From Acidobacteriota bacterium (GTDB taxonomy: Bacteria; Acidobacteriota; Terriglobia; Bryobacterales; UBA6623), in NCBI GenBank assembly GCA_027624045.1, contig JAQBUE010000007.1, positions 1-56,494 of the forward strand: a stretch of 56,494 nucleotides of DNA. Direction: 5' to 3'. The notes beneath the pieces were generated by a model. It ran no database searches. It was not told the origin of the DNA and saw only the letters and a program-made list of their open reading frames with translations. The position numbers and the translations under genes are program-made. How positions within the stretch are numbered: the first letter of the stretch is position 1; every line of letters begins with the position of its first letter. Positions 46,234 to 55,980 of the stretch are shown here, in pieces.

Positions 46234-47751
46234 TCAGCGCAACTCAATCAGGGCAAAGCGGCCCATGCGGTCCACCCAAACTTCCGTCGCCTCGCCTCGT
46301 TTGACAGCCTTGAGGCTGCGCTGTTCGCCATCCAGTTCAAGAACCGTGGCGCGCCGGAAAACGCCGTCGATGCGGGCGGGGAAGCCTTGATCGATCGGCG
46401 TGTCATAGTTCACCAGAAGAACCCGCGCCCCGCTGCGATTGGCGCTGACCGCGGAGCCGACGACGGTCGGCGCATTCCAGAGCCGAACATCACGGGTTTG
46501 CACCCCCACAAGATCGATCACGTCGAGCGCGAACTCGCTCGGATCGAGGATCGGGTCGTGATAGGCGACGATGCGTCCATTGCCCAGGGTGTAATGATCG
46601 CGGTCGGTGTCGGAGCGAACCTTCTCGACGCCCGCCGCAAGCCACCACTTCGGGGTCTCGCGATCCTGAGGTGAGACGAGCAGCAATCCACCCGCCTCGA
46701 CATACCCAATGATGCGGCGCAGCGCGGTGGCTCCCGGCTCACTGAGATTCGCATACACAAAGGCTCGAAACCGGCTGGGGTCGATGACCGGGATGTCGCT
46801 CGCCGCGTACACAACGGGAAACATGTTGCGGCGGTACATCAGGTTGAGAATCTCGCCCGACTCGGCGAGCGAGCCGGCCGCGGCGGCGATGCGTGACCGG
46901 TTGGGCTGCTGGATGCGTTCACGGTGCTCTTGCAGAAATCGTGCCGTGCGGCCGAGCGATTCCCAAGCAGCGACGGCCTCTTTGTTGTCGGCGAGCAGCG
47001 CTTGGCGGTAGTCGCCGGGAAGGGAAATGACGAAGTTGCCCCCGGCCATGAATGCTTCGACAAGGGCTACCTCGACGGATTCGTGCGGTACGGCTCGTCC
47101 GCCGCTGATGCCGCCGGAGGCGTCAGGCCGATAACCGAGGACGGCTACCCGTTCGGGGAAGATGCCCCGCAGATAACCGATCAGGTAAGGGTTTGTATCG
47201 AGCCACGGCTCGCGGCTGGCCGTAGCGACTTCGATGCCGCGACCGGGAACATTCGGCGGTGCGCGAACGCCCGGCCACAGTCCTGCTGTCAGCACCGGGT
47301 GGGCGCCGGGGACATTCCATGAGATCTGACTTCGATCGAGAAAAACGAGAACGTCATAGCCACGTAGTTCGGTGACAAAATTGCGCAAGGAGTCGGCTGA
47401 ATCGAAGGGGCCGCCCGCCGTGAGGGCGACGGCGTCGAAACCGGCTTTCCGCGCCGAAGCGGCCGCCTCGCGCGCCGCCTCGATACTGCCGACAACGCCC
47501 AGTTCAGCGATGGCTGTCAGTCCGGCCTGTCCAGCGGCCTCGGCGAAAGCCTCGGTTGCTTCGTTGCCGGGCCAGGGAAGCAGTACCGCTGTCCAGCCGC
47601 CCTGCTGGAGCCGTTGAACCTGCGACACGTCGGCAGGGCCATCCCAGCGCCCGATGATGTTGAACGCGGCGTCAAATTCAGCGAGCAGCAGCAGGGGAGA
47701 AGCCAGCGCAACCAGGAGCGCCGAAGTGCATCGAACCGCAATGTGTCTCAT
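46234..47751 (-). CDS. Secreted protein of unknown function, possible glycosidase-like fold
   Basis: The 505-residue protein has a signal peptide (VRCTSALLVALASPLLLLAEF). The N-terminal 250 residues alternate strands and helices in a TIM-barrel-like rhythm (GGWTAVLLPWPGNEA, GLTAIAELGVVGSIEAAREAA, GFDAVALTAGGPFDS, YDVLVFLDRSQISWNVPG). A middle part (RRNMFPVVYAASDIPVIDPS, AGGLLLVSPQ) resembles the glutamine-amidotransferase-like domain found beside glycosidase barrels. The end is beta-rich. I do not recognise a catalytic motif. It is convergent with the DUF1552 gene and divergent from the PQQ dehydrogenase. Confidence 0.6.
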   Translation of the reverse strand: MRHIAVRCTSALLVALASPLLLLAEFDAAFNIIGRWDGPADVSQVQRLQQGGWTAVLLPWPGNEATEAFAEAAGQAGLTAIAELGVVGSIEAAREAAASARKAGFDAVALTAGGPFDSADSLRNFVTELRGYDVLVFLDRSQISWNVPGAHPVLTAGLWPGVRAPPNVPGRGIEVATASREPWLDTNPYLIGYLRGIFPERVAVLGYRPDASGGISGGRAVPHESVEVALVEAFMAGGNFVISLPGDYRQALLADNKEAVAAWESLGRTARFLQEHRERIQQPNRSRIAAAAGSLAESGEILNLMYRRNMFPVVYAASDIPVIDPSRFRAFVYANLSEPGATALRRIIGYVEAGGLLLVSPQDRETPKWWLAAGVEKVRSDTDRDHYTLGNGRIVAYHDPILDPSEFALDVIDLVGVQTRDVRLWNAPTVVGSAVSANRSGARVLLVNYDTPIDQGFPARIDGVFRRATVLELDGEQRSLKAVKRGEATEVWVDRMGRFALIELR

Positions 47752-47950
47752 GAAGATCCCGCTGCCAGTTTACAATAGCGCGCGGGATTTGCGTGGCCCA
47801 AGCGCATGAGATTTGTTTGAACCGGGTGAACGGGTTTCGTGGGCATGAGTTATGAGGAGCTAGCCCGAAGCTCCAGGCGTCGATGGTCTCTGTCCCGCAA
47901 TCCGCTTCTTGGGCGAGGTTGGCGACATTTCGCTACAATGCGTTCCGCCG

Positions 47951-49981
47951 ATGGACGAACGCCGACCGAGCTGCATCCCCCAAAAGAGCCGCGCCGCTCT
48001 GTTTCTCGCAATTCCCCTGGCCGGTCTGCTGCCGGCGGCGCTCTCCGCACAATCGCAGGAACGCGGCCAGGAACTTTTCAATCAACACTGCGTCGTCTGC
48101 CACGGCGCTTTCGCCGAGGGTGGATCGGCGCCGGACCTCACGAATCCGCGCTGGCAAAATGCCAAGTCCGACGACCAACTCGAATCGGCCATCGCCAACG
48201 GCCTTCCCGGCACCGCCATGCCTGGCTTCGCGGAACGTATCGACACGGGCGGGCGGCGCTCGCTTGTCGCGCTCATCCGCGGCTTCGCCGACAAAGCCAT
48301 CTACTCCGCCGGCAGCGACCAAACCCCGCGGGTAAGCGTGTCTCCCGAGCGCCTGCTCAGAGCCGACGAAGATAGCAACAACTGGCTGATGTACGGTCTC
48401 GATTACGGTCAAACCCGCTATAGCCGCCTTGACGACATCGACCGCACCAACGTGCAAAACCTTGTTCCCGTGTGGGCATTCCAAACCGGTGTCCGCGACG
48501 GACTGACCAGCACGCCGCTGGCCGTCGACGGCGTCATTTTCCTGACTACGGCCTGGAATCACGCCTTCGCCATTGATGCCCGCAGCGGCGCCGAAATTTG
48601 GCACTACCAGCGGCGTCTCCCCGCGGCCGAAGAGCTGAGCTTCTGCTGCGGCCCCAGTAACCGTGGCGTGTCGATCCGGAACGACCTGCTCTACCTGACC
48701 ACGCTTGACGCCCACCTGGTCGCCCTCGAGGCCAAGACCGGCCGCGTCAAGTGGGACGTCGAACTTGGCAAAGGCAAAGACAACCTGAACGCCAAGCAGC
48801 CGCCGCTGATCGTCGGCGACCGTCTCTTTGTCGGCATCGCCGGCGGCGACCGCGCCTCCCGAGGATTCATCGACGCCTATCACGCCGAAACCGGTGAGCG
48901 GCTTTGGCGCTTCTATACCGTGCCCGGTCCCGGAGAGCCGGGCAACGAAACCTGGCCGGGTGATTCATGGAAGACCGGGGGCGCCGCCCCCTGGATGCAC
49001 GGCACCTATGACGCGGATCTCGATCTCATTTACTGGAGTGTCGGGCAGCCCTTTCCCGTCTATGACGGTGATGCGCGAAAAGGCGACAATCTCTACTCCA
49101 ACTCCGTCGTGGCGCTCGAGCCGGCCACGGGCAAGTTGAAATGGCACTACCAGTTCACGCCCAACGGTGTGTGGGACTACGACGGCGTCACCGAAACCAT
49201 CCCTGTCGAAATCCGCCATGAGGGCCGCCCCAGGAAGGCCATCATCCATGCCGACCGTAACGGCTACTTCTACGCGATCGACCGCACGAACGGCGAGTTC
49301 CTCTTCGCGAAGCCGTTTGTGCGCGCGACATGGAACACCGGTTTCACCGCCGAGGGCCGCCCAATTCTCAACCCTGACGCCATCCCGAGTTATGAAGGTG
49401 TCGAAGTCTGCCCCGGTGCGGCGGGTGGCAAACAATGGACCGGTATGGCCTACAGTCCCCAGACCCACTTGGCCTACCTGCCTGTCATCGAGAACTGCGC
49501 GGTCTACTACAACTACGGCGTCAAGGCCAAACAGCAAGGCCTTCCCCCCGGACCCGACGGCTTCAAGTACATTCCCGGGGAGGCATTCGGGAAAGTGATG
49601 GCGATCGACCCCAACACCGGCGATACCGCCTGGGAAGTGCGAACGCGCTCACCGATGTCGGCCTCAATGCTGGCCACCGCCGGAGGACTCGTTTTCAGCG
49701 GTGACGCCGAAGGCAATTTGCTCGCCTACGACGACCGCAACGGCGATCTGCTGTGGTCGTTTCAAACCGGCTCCGGCATTCGAACCGGACCCGTCACCTA
49801 TCGACTCGACGGCATCCAGTACATTGCTATCGCTTCAGGAATGGGCGGCGCCGTCGGAGGCTACACCGGGCCGGGCGCGCCGTGGCTGCGCGACTACCGC
49901 AGCGGTGGCACACTCTTCGTGTTCCGGCTGTTCGAGCCGGGCGCGTCCAAACAGTTCGACGGCGGAGCAGCCCTTAAGTGA
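47951..49981 (+). CDS. PQQ-dependent alcohol dehydrogenase with N-terminal cytochrome c domain
   Basis: The 676-residue periplasmic protein has a leader (AALFLAIPLAGLLPAALSA), a haem c domain (CVVCH: Cys47, Cys50, His51) and then the eight-bladed PQQ propeller (NWLMYGLDYGQTRYS, LSFCCGPSNRG with the vicinal Cys232-Cys233, TWPGDSWKTGGAAPW). The active-site block reads GVWDYDGVTE: catalytic Asp409 with a further Asp411, the Asp-x-Asp arrangement typical of lanthanide-dependent XoxF/PedH enzymes rather than calcium types. Quinohaemoproteins more often carry the cytochrome at the C-terminus. It oxidises an alcohol and passes electrons to the haem. ATG 47951 precedes the leader; 47909 is less likely. 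Confidence 0.9.
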   Translation: MDERRPSCIPQKSRAALFLAIPLAGLLPAALSAQSQERGQELFNQHCVVCHGAFAEGGSAPDLTNPRWQNAKSDDQLESAIANGLPGTAMPGFAERIDTGGRRSLVALIRGFADKAIYSAGSDQTPRVSVSPERLLRADEDSNNWLMYGLDYGQTRYSRLDDIDRTNVQNLVPVWAFQTGVRDGLTSTPLAVDGVIFLTTAWNHAFAIDARSGAEIWHYQRRLPAAEELSFCCGPSNRGVSIRNDLLYLTTLDAHLVALEAKTGRVKWDVELGKGKDNLNAKQPPLIVGDRLFVGIAGGDRASRGFIDAYHAETGERLWRFYTVPGPGEPGNETWPGDSWKTGGAAPWMHGTYDADLDLIYWSVGQPFPVYDGDARKGDNLYSNSVVALEPATGKLKWHYQFTPNGVWDYDGVTETIPVEIRHEGRPRKAIIHADRNGYFYAIDRTNGEFLFAKPFVRATWNTGFTAEGRPILNPDAIPSYEGVEVCPGAAGGKQWTGMAYSPQTHLAYLPVIENCAVYYNYGVKAKQQGLPPGPDGFKYIPGEAFGKVMAIDPNTGDTAWEVRTRSPMSASMLATAGGLVFSGDAEGNLLAYDDRNGDLLWSFQTGSGIRTGPVTYRLDGIQYIAIASGMGGAVGGYTGPGAPWLRDYRSGGTLFVFRLFEPGASKQFDGGAALK

Positions 49982-50044
49982 CGGGGTTGGTGGGTGGCTG
50001 TTTGGCGATTGTGATGCCGCGAGGCGGGCTCACCCACGAACGAG

Positions 50045-50833
50045 TCAAATCCAGCCTGCGCCGATCGCAAGGGCTAACAACAACAGCATCGCCCCCACGA
50101 GTCGCCGGACTAGAGTCATCGTTACCTTAGCCAACAGCCGCGCCCCGAAGTAGGACCCCAGAAACGCCGCCAACGTCGCGGTCACGAGCAACCGCAACCC
50201 GTCGCCAGCAAGCAGGTCCCGCGTTTGCGCGCCTATGACCGCCGCGCTGTAGACTGCCAGCCGTGTTACGTCCACGGCCACCGAGCAAACCACCCCCGTC
50301 GCGATCAATGCCTCTTTCGATAATCCCGCGTTGACCAGAAAGGCAGAGCGCAGCGCGCCTTGGTGTCCTGATAGCCCGCCGAAAAAACCGGACAACGCGC
50401 CACCGGCCGGCACCAATCTGTTGCTGAACTCAATGCGATCAAAAACGGGAAGCAAGTCCAGCAACGAGAACACGCCGATCAGAATCCCCATCACCAATCC
50501 GATCGTCGTTACCTCGAATGGCCGCGAGCCCAGCGTATACTGCGCGACAACATGCCGCTCCGACATGCCCGCCAACAGCGCCGCCCCGAAATACGCCGCC
50601 GGGATCGCCGGCAACCCGAAACGCAGCGCCACCGGCCACGAGACGTCCTTACCCACCAGCCAGACCTTGAAAAGATTGTTTAGTAAATGGACGATTGCGG
50701 TTACTCCCACCGCCACTTCCAGCGGAAAGAACAACGCGAACACGGGCATCAACAGCGTGCCCAGCCCAAAGCCTGAATAAAGAGTTAGCGCCGCGACGAC
50801 AAGAGCCGCGAGTGAGACGAAGAGAAGTTCCAT
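50045..50833 (-). CDS. TSUP-family (TauE/SafE) membrane transporter
   Basis: The 262-residue protein has eight or so membrane segments and the TSUP layout of two related halves: TLYSGFGLGTLLMPVFALFFPLEVAVGVTAIVHLLNNLFK in the first, and GGALSGFFGGLSGHQGALRSAFLVNAGLSKEALIATG in the second. The family exports or imports sulfite, sulfoacetate or other small anions. No sulfur genes are adjacent to narrow the substrate. It ends convergently close to the PQQ dehydrogenase and lies 10 bases from tyrS in the same direction. Confidence 0.85.
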   Translation of the reverse strand: MELLFVSLAALVVAALTLYSGFGLGTLLMPVFALFFPLEVAVGVTAIVHLLNNLFKVWLVGKDVSWPVALRFGLPAIPAAYFGAALLAGMSERHVVAQYTLGSRPFEVTTIGLVMGILIGVFSLLDLLPVFDRIEFSNRLVPAGGALSGFFGGLSGHQGALRSAFLVNAGLSKEALIATGVVCSVAVDVTRLAVYSAAVIGAQTRDLLAGDGLRLLVTATLAAFLGSYFGARLLAKVTMTLVRRLVGAMLLLLALAIGAGWI

Positions 50834-50843
50834 TAGTAGCGGT

Positions 50844-52061
50844 CTACAGCTTCACGCGCGCCCATTTCTTGCCGACCTGAATCGTAAGTTCTTGCTGGCC
50901 CGCGTCCACGTCGAAGCTCATCTCGCGGTGCTTTTCACCGTTGACCGACACAGCGCCTTCCTTCAGCTTGCGATTCGCTTCCGCACCCGAACCGCATAGG
51001 CCGATGGCTCGCAGCAGCTTGTCGATCCGAATTGCCGGAGCGCCGCGCATTTCCTCGGGCAGCTCGTGAACCGGCATGTCGTCGGGGACCTGTTTTTCTT
51101 GAACTACCTTGCGAAACACGGCCGCCGCTTCGGCCGCGGCATCGGCCGAGTGATAGTCGCTGACGATGCGCTCGGCCAAGGCGCCCTTGGCCTTCATCGG
51201 GTGTTCGTCGCCGCTCTCAATCTTCCTTCGTAGCGCGCTGATCTCGGCCACACTCATGTCGGTCAACAACTCGTAGTAGCGATACATCAACTCGTCGCTG
51301 ATCTGCATCACTTTGCGATACATGATCTCCGGCGGTTCGGCCACGCCGATGTAGTTGTCGAGAGACTTCGACATCTTCTGCACGCCGTCCAGCCCTTCGA
51401 GCAGGGGTGTCGTGGCGATGACCTGGGGGGTCTGTCCGTAGTCGCGCTGAATCTCGCGCCCTACCAGCAAGTTGAATGTCTGATCCGTACCGCCCAACTC
51501 GACGTCCGCTTCAATCGCCACGGAATCGTAAGCCTGCGCCAGCGGGTATAGCAACTCGTGAATGCCTATCGGTTGCCCACCCTTGTAGCGCTTGCTGAAA
51601 TCCTCACGCTCGAGCATGCGAGCAACCGTGTAGCGGGAGGCGAGCCGAATCAAATCCTCATATTTCATCGGCAACAGCCATTCGCTGTTGAACCGTATCT
51701 CGGTCTTATCCGGATCGAGAATCTTGAACGCCTGGGTCTTGTACGTTTCCGCATTCGCCCGAACTTCTTCACGAGTCAGCGGCGGGCGGGTCGCGCTGCG
51801 TCCCGACGGATCGCCAATCAACGCTGTGGCTTCGCCCACCACGAATACTACCGTGTGGCCCAGTTCCTGAAAGTGGCGCAGTTTGCGCATTACGACCGTG
51901 TGCCCAAGGTGGATATCCGGCGCGGTCGGATCGAAACCTGCTTTCACGCGCAGCGGCCGGCCTTCCTTCTCGGAGGCGATCAACCGGGTCTTGAGTTCGT
52001 CCTCGGGGATGATCTCGACGAACCCTTTGCGCAGGTATTCCAGTTGTTGGTCGATCGTCAT
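50844..52061 (-). CDS. tyrS: Tyrosyl-tRNA synthetase
   Basis: The 405-residue class I enzyme has the HIGH motif as [13 protein letters not shown], the KMSKS loop as [12 protein letters not shown], and a C-terminal S4 RNA-binding domain ([32 protein letters not shown]). Long N-terminal residues ([24 protein letters not shown]) and the [14 protein letters not shown] block are those of the TyrZ-like subgroup. It charges tRNA-Tyr in the cytoplasm. purN and purM lie upstream on the same strand, 41 bases away. Confidence 0.96.
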   Translation of the reverse strand: MTIDQQLEYLRKGFVEIIPEDELKTRLIASEKEGRPLRVKAGFDPTAPDIHLGHTVVMRKLRHFQELGHTVVFVVGEATALIGDPSGRSATRPPLTREEVRANAETYKTQAFKILDPDKTEIRFNSEWLLPMKYEDLIRLASRYTVARMLEREDFSKRYKGGQPIGIHELLYPLAQAYDSVAIEADVELGGTDQTFNLLVGREIQRDYGQTPQVIATTPLLEGLDGVQKMSKSLDNYIGVAEPPEIMYRKVMQISDELMYRYYELLTDMSVAEISALRRKIESGDEHPMKAKGALAERIVSDYHSADAAAEAAAVFRKVVQEKQVPDDMPVHELPEEMRGAPAIRIDKLLRAIGLCGSGAEANRKLKEGAVSVNGEKHREMSFDVDAGQQELTIQVGKKWARVKL

Positions 52062-52102
52062 GAAATAGTTGTTGCTTGGGTGACGGCTGCCGCCGCTGGT
52101 TT

Positions 52103-52702
52103 TCAGGTTCTCAGAACCCGGCGGCCCTCGATGCGAAACTTGCCGCTCAATACAATGGTAATCGCTTCGCTGTAAATGCGGTGCTCCGCGGCCAGGATGC
52201 GGGCTGACAGCGAATCCGCCGTGTCGTCGTCCTCAACCGCGACGACGGCCTGCGCGACGATCGGTCCGGAGTCCAAACCGGCGTCGACGAAATGGACAGT
52301 ACATCCCGTGAACTTCACGCCATGCGCCAAAGCCTGCTGTTGCCCGTCGAGTCCGGGAAATGAAGGCAGCAAGGCAGGATGCATGTTCAGAATGCGGTTG
52401 GGAAACTCACTCACAAAATAGGCGCTCAGCAGCCGCATGAATCCGGCGAGACAAACCAGGTCGACTTGCTTCTCTTTGAGCAGCGCGACAACGCGGCGAT
52501 CATACTCTTCACGCTTCACTCCCTTTGAAGGGATGCAGATTGCCTCGAGCCCCATTCCGCGCGCGATCTCCAGGCCCGCGGCGTCGGGCTTATTACTGAT
52601 GACGATCGCGATTTCCGCTGCAATCCGCCCGGACTGGACGTTCTTCGCGATGGCCTGAAAGTTCGAGCCGCGTCCCGACAGCAGGATGCCGAGCTTCTTC
52701 AT
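52103..52702 (-). CDS. purN: Phosphoribosylglycinamide formyltransferase
   Basis: The 199-residue enzyme formylates GAR with 10-formyl-tetrahydrofolate in purine synthesis. It has [18 protein letters not shown] at the start, [15 protein letters not shown], the catalytic Asn-His-Asp set in [22 protein letters not shown] (the usual Asn of NxHP kept) and [16 protein letters not shown]. Its ATG overlaps the purM stop by four bases, so the two purine genes are translationally coupled. Confidence 0.95.
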   Translation of the reverse strand: MKKLGILLSGRGSNFQAIAKNVQSGRIAAEIAIVISNKPDAAGLEIARGMGLEAICIPSKGVKREEYDRRVVALLKEKQVDLVCLAGFMRLLSAYFVSEFPNRILNMHPALLPSFPGLDGQQQALAHGVKFTGCTVHFVDAGLDSGPIVAQAVVAVEDDDTADSLSARILAAEHRIYSEAITIVLSGKFRIEGRRVLRT

Positions 52703-53739
52703 TCGTAAACCACCCGCCGTTTACCCTTCACCACGACGCCCACTTCATAGACGGGTTCTTTGAGCGATGCCAGCAACCGCAGAGCCTGGCCCGTGGCGCG
52801 CCCAGGGACGGCGACGATCATCCCGAGGCCCATGTTGAATGTGCGATAGGCTTCAGCAGGATCAAGTCTGCCGACTTCGCAAAGATGATCAAACACGCGC
52901 AACTTCGGCCAGGCATCCCGCCGGATTCGCGCCGCCAGCCCAGTGGGCAGCATGCGCGGCGTGTTGTCGGTAATGCCGCCGCCGGTAATATGCGCGGCGC
53001 CATGCAGGAGTTTTTGAGCCATCAAGGCCCGCAAGGGTTTCAGATAGCTGCGATGGATCTTCAAAAGCTCGCGGCCCGCTGACGTCCGTAGCGCCTTGAC
53101 TTCCTGATCCAGTCGATAGCCTGCCACCCCGAGGAGTAGCTTGCGGGCCAGCGAGTAGCCATTCGTGTGAAGTCCGGTTGAGGGGAACCCGAGCAGCACA
53201 TCGCCCTCGCGCACGTTCGCCGGACTGATCAGTTCTTTCTTCTCGGCCGCGCCTACGATGAACCCGGCCAGATCGTATTCGCCCTCCGCGTACATGCCGG
53301 GCATCTCAGCCGTCTCGCCGCCGATCAGCGAGCAAGCGTTCTCGCGGCAGGCCTTACTCAAGCCTTTCACGACTTGAGCCGCCACGGTAGCCTGCAGCTT
53401 GCCCGTCGCGAAGTAGTCCAGGAAGTAAAGCGGCCGCGCGCCTTGCACGGCGATGTCGTTGACGCAGTGGTTCACGAGGTCTTGGCCGACGGTGTCGTGC
53501 TTGTCCATTGCGAACGCCACCATGAGCTTGGTGCCGACGCCATCGGCCGAGCTGACCAGTACCGGATGCTTGAGGCCCACGCCCTTGACGTCGTAGGCCG
53601 CCCCAAAGGCGCCTATTCCCGAAAGCACGTTGCGGTCGAACGTGCTTCGCGCATAGCCCTTGATCTTCGATGTGGCGCGGTTCGCCTCGTCGATATTGAC
53701 GCCCGCGTCGGCATAGGTAATCGAACGTTTCTTAGCCAT
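52699..53739 (-). CDS. purM: Phosphoribosylformylglycinamidine cyclo-ligase
   Basis: The 346-residue AIR synthetase closes the imidazole ring of purines using ATP. Markers are ITYADAGVNIDEANRA at the start, VLVSSADGVGTKLMVAF, DLVNHCVNDIAVQGARPLYFLDYFA, GGETAEMPGMY and HITGGGITDNTPRMLP. Length and order are normal. It leads the purM-purN pair and is divergent from the P1 peptidase gene, with 167 bases between them. Confidence 0.96.
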   Translation of the reverse strand: MAKKRSITYADAGVNIDEANRATSKIKGYARSTFDRNVLSGIGAFGAAYDVKGVGLKHPVLVSSADGVGTKLMVAFAMDKHDTVGQDLVNHCVNDIAVQGARPLYFLDYFATGKLQATVAAQVVKGLSKACRENACSLIGGETAEMPGMYAEGEYDLAGFIVGAAEKKELISPANVREGDVLLGFPSTGLHTNGYSLARKLLLGVAGYRLDQEVKALRTSAGRELLKIHRSYLKPLRALMAQKLLHGAAHITGGGITDNTPRMLPTGLAARIRRDAWPKLRVFDHLCEVGRLDPAEAYRTFNMGLGMIVAVPGRATGQALRLLASLKEPVYEVGVVVKGKRRVVYE

Positions 53740-53906
53740 GAGAATCAGGTATTATCGCACCCCGCTCGCCAAGTGCTGGCAGCAAGGCTCTTCGGCGCCC
53801 CTCCGATGGGGCCGGTGGACGCGGAAAGCTCGCTTCCGGATCGCGGACGACGTGAGAGGGACTTACTATATTTGCTGAGCGATACAATCTCGCGTCAAGG
53901 AACTTC

Positions 53907-55073
53907 ATGAAAACGAAAACATTCGTGCTGACCGTATTTGTTATGTTAGTTGTCGGTCTCCCATTGCAAAGCCAAACGAAACCGCGCGCCCGGGATCTAG
54001 GCGTTCCACTTGACGGCACGCCAGGCGAGTGGAACGCCATCACTGACGTGGCCGGCATCGAAGTCGGCCACACTACCCTGATCCAGGGCGAGGGCAAGCT
54101 TGCAGTCGGCAAGGGACCCATCCGCACCGGCGTCACCGCCATCCACCCACGCGGCAAACGTGTGAACGATTCCGTCTTCGCCGGCTGGTTTGCGCTCAAC
54201 GGCAACGGCGAGATGACCGGAACAACCTGGGTCGAGGAATCCGGCTTCCTGGAAGGTCCGTTCATGATCACCAACACGCACAGTGTCGGTATCGTGAGGG
54301 ACGCCGTGATCGCCTGGCAGGTCGAGCACGACCTGATGTACCAGCGCTTCTCGCTGCCGGTCGTCGCGGAGACCTTCGACGGCGGCCTCAACGACGTGAA
54401 CGGCTTTCACGTCAAGCGCGAACATGCACTCGCGGCGCTGGAGGGTGCCAAGAGCGGCGCGGTCATTGAGGGCAATGTCGGTGGCGGCACCGGCATGCGC
54501 TGTTATCAGTTCAAGGGCGGCATCGGGACATCATCGAGAGTACTCGCGAAGGATCAGGGTGGCTACACCGTCGGCGTCCTCGTGCAGGCGAACTTCGGCC
54601 GCCGCGACCAGCTCACCATCGCCGGCGCGCCGGTCGGCAAGGAACTCACTTGCGAGAAGTACGGCCCCTGCGGGAACCGTCCGCCGCCTGCCCGCGAAGG
54701 GTCGATCATCATCGCCGTCGCGACTGATGCGCCGCTCGTTGCGCATCAGCTCAAACGCCTGGCGCGCAGGGCATCCCTGGGCGTTGCCCGCACGGGCAGC
54801 TCATCCGGCAACTCCTCGGGCGATATCTTCCTCGCCTTCTCAACCGGCAACCCTGGCGCGGCCAGCTCCGACAAGAAGGCGAAGCTTGAAATGCTTTTGA
54901 ACTCGCAGCTCGACCCCATCTTCGAGGCGACCGTCCAAGCCACCGAAGAAGCCATCATCAACGCCCTGGTCGCCGCCGAAACGATGACCGGTATCAACGG
55001 TAATACTGCCGTCCGGCTGCCTCACGAGGAGTTGCGCGAGGTCCTGCGCAAGTATGGCCGGCTGGAAGAGTAA
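53907..55073 (+). CDS. Secreted P1-family (DmpA-like) aminopeptidase
   Basis: The 388-residue protein has a signal peptide (VLTVFVMLVVGLPLQS) and matches the P1/S58 family, self-processing N-terminal nucleophile aminopeptidases such as DmpA. Blocks are NAITDVAGIEVGHTTL, TGVTAIHPRG, VEESGFLEGPFMITNTHSVG, EGNVGGGTGMRCYQFKGGIGT, and the processing region ARTGSSSGNSSGDIFLAF (candidate nucleophile Ser298), then STGN. It releases N-terminal residues of small peptides or amides outside the cytoplasm. AAGGA stands 8 bases before the ATG. Confidence 0.9.
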   Translation: MKTKTFVLTVFVMLVVGLPLQSQTKPRARDLGVPLDGTPGEWNAITDVAGIEVGHTTLIQGEGKLAVGKGPIRTGVTAIHPRGKRVNDSVFAGWFALNGNGEMTGTTWVEESGFLEGPFMITNTHSVGIVRDAVIAWQVEHDLMYQRFSLPVVAETFDGGLNDVNGFHVKREHALAALEGAKSGAVIEGNVGGGTGMRCYQFKGGIGTSSRVLAKDQGGYTVGVLVQANFGRRDQLTIAGAPVGKELTCEKYGPCGNRPPPAREGSIIIAVATDAPLVAHQLKRLARRASLGVARTGSSSGNSSGDIFLAFSTGNPGAASSDKKAKLEMLLNSQLDPIFEATVQATEEAIINALVAAETMTGINGNTAVRLPHEELREVLRKYGRLEE

Positions 55074-55144
55074 GCGTCAGCCAGTTCAGCCACCGAGGAC
55101 GGACCACGGAGGTACCGACGCTTAGGGAGCGCACCATTATGGCG

Positions 55145-55180
55145 TGGAAGTGAAGTCAAAATGACGCTATAATGACGTCA
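55145..55180 (+). promoter_or_regulatory. Candidate promoter/operator of the RHH operon
   Basis: TATAAT at 55168-55173 lies 17 bases after TGGAAG (weak -35). ATGACG occurs twice, at 55161 and 55172, 11 bases apart, with TGACGTCA at 55173-55180 forming a palindrome. Tandem half-sites one helical turn apart, overlapping the -10, are the usual target of autoregulating ribbon-helix-helix proteins. Confidence 0.5.
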
Positions 55181-55194
55181 AGGAGTCACCTGCT

Positions 55195-55392
55195 ATGGTT
55201 CAAAAAGGGACACGCTACACTCTCACCCTGCCGCCGCTGCTTGAACAGGATCTGGCGCAGGTTACAGCAACGTTGGGCGTCACGAAGTCCGAAGCGATCC
55301 GCAGAGCCCTGGCGCTCTTCAAGTATGCGGTTCAGGCGGACAAGGTTGAACTGACGGACAAATCGGGCACGAAGGAAGTTCTTATCAAATAA
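55195..55392 (+). CDS. Ribbon-helix-helix (CopG-like) DNA-binding protein
   Basis: The 65-residue product has the RHH layout: a strand (TRYTLTLPPLLEQDL), then helix-turn-helix VTATLGVTKSEAIRRALALFKYAV, and a short C-terminal tail. Such proteins are autorepressors, often antitoxins. The next gene starts 1 base after the stop and is a membrane protein rather than a known toxin. AAGGAG is 9 bases ahead of the ATG. The repeated ATGACG sites just upstream fit self-regulation. Confidence 0.75.
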   Translation: MVQKGTRYTLTLPPLLEQDLAQVTATLGVTKSEAIRRALALFKYAVQADKVELTDKSGTKEVLIK

Positions 55393-55393
55393 G

Positions 55394-55795
55394 ATGCCGG
55401 ATCCGATTGAGCCCCTCCCGGACGTCGTTTCCGAGGAGGAGCCCCTCGATTTGGCACAGCCACTGCCAGACTTAGACAAAGCAAGAATCGACCTTCGAAG
55501 AGCGCCGAAGGATCGGAACCCTAACCTCAAAGAGGCCGCGGCCCACTCGCCCGAATGGGCCAAGATCATCTGGCCCATCACACGCATCTTGCTCAGCCTC
55601 ATCGCAGTCGTGATGCTGCTGCCATTCTTTGTCGTGATGTTCGCCGAGAAGGACAAGGCGGACATAGCGCTCGATTGGGCCAAGACCGTCCTGCCACCCG
55701 TCGTCGGCTTTGGAGGCGGTGTTGTCGGATACTATTTCGGCACGCGCGGCACCCAGCAGGGCCCGATCTCTGACGAATCGCTCGATGACGAATGA
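55394..55795 (+). CDS. Small membrane protein in RHH operon
   Basis: The 133-residue product has an acidic, Pro-rich first 55 residues (PLPDVVSEEEPLDLAQPLPD), two membrane segments (ITRILLSLIAVVMLLPFFVVMF and VLPPVVGFGGGVVGYYFGT) and a short acidic tail. I recognise no family. Being co-transcribed with an RHH regulator, it could be a membrane toxin or simply a regulated envelope protein. The GGGVVGYYFGTRG ending resembles that of small phage- or island-borne membrane proteins, which is only a resemblance. Confidence 0.6.
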   Translation: MPDPIEPLPDVVSEEEPLDLAQPLPDLDKARIDLRRAPKDRNPNLKEAAAHSPEWAKIIWPITRILLSLIAVVMLLPFFVVMFAEKDKADIALDWAKTVLPPVVGFGGGVVGYYFGTRGTQQGPISDESLDDE

Positions 55796-55980
55796 GCAGT
55801 TTCTAGCGCTGACTCCCGCTTCATAGTCCGCGGGTCCGCAACAGGTAGATTCAGCGCCGCTAATTCGCGCACCGCCTGTAAACGATCCGCTTGCGTGCCC
55901 CGGTTACTCTTCTTGGGCAGCTTGTCTGGCACCCTCATACCCCGAGCCTGGCCCGCCCTCCCGTTGGCAGCGAACGGATA

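Noticed and set aside
46144..46674. 176-codon plus-strand frame opposite the unknown secreted protein
   Set aside because: It is antisense to a gene with a clear signal peptide and consistent coding pattern.
55732..55938. 68-codon minus-strand frame
   Set aside because: It overlaps the end of the small membrane protein gene, lacks a ribosome site and has no recognisable domain.
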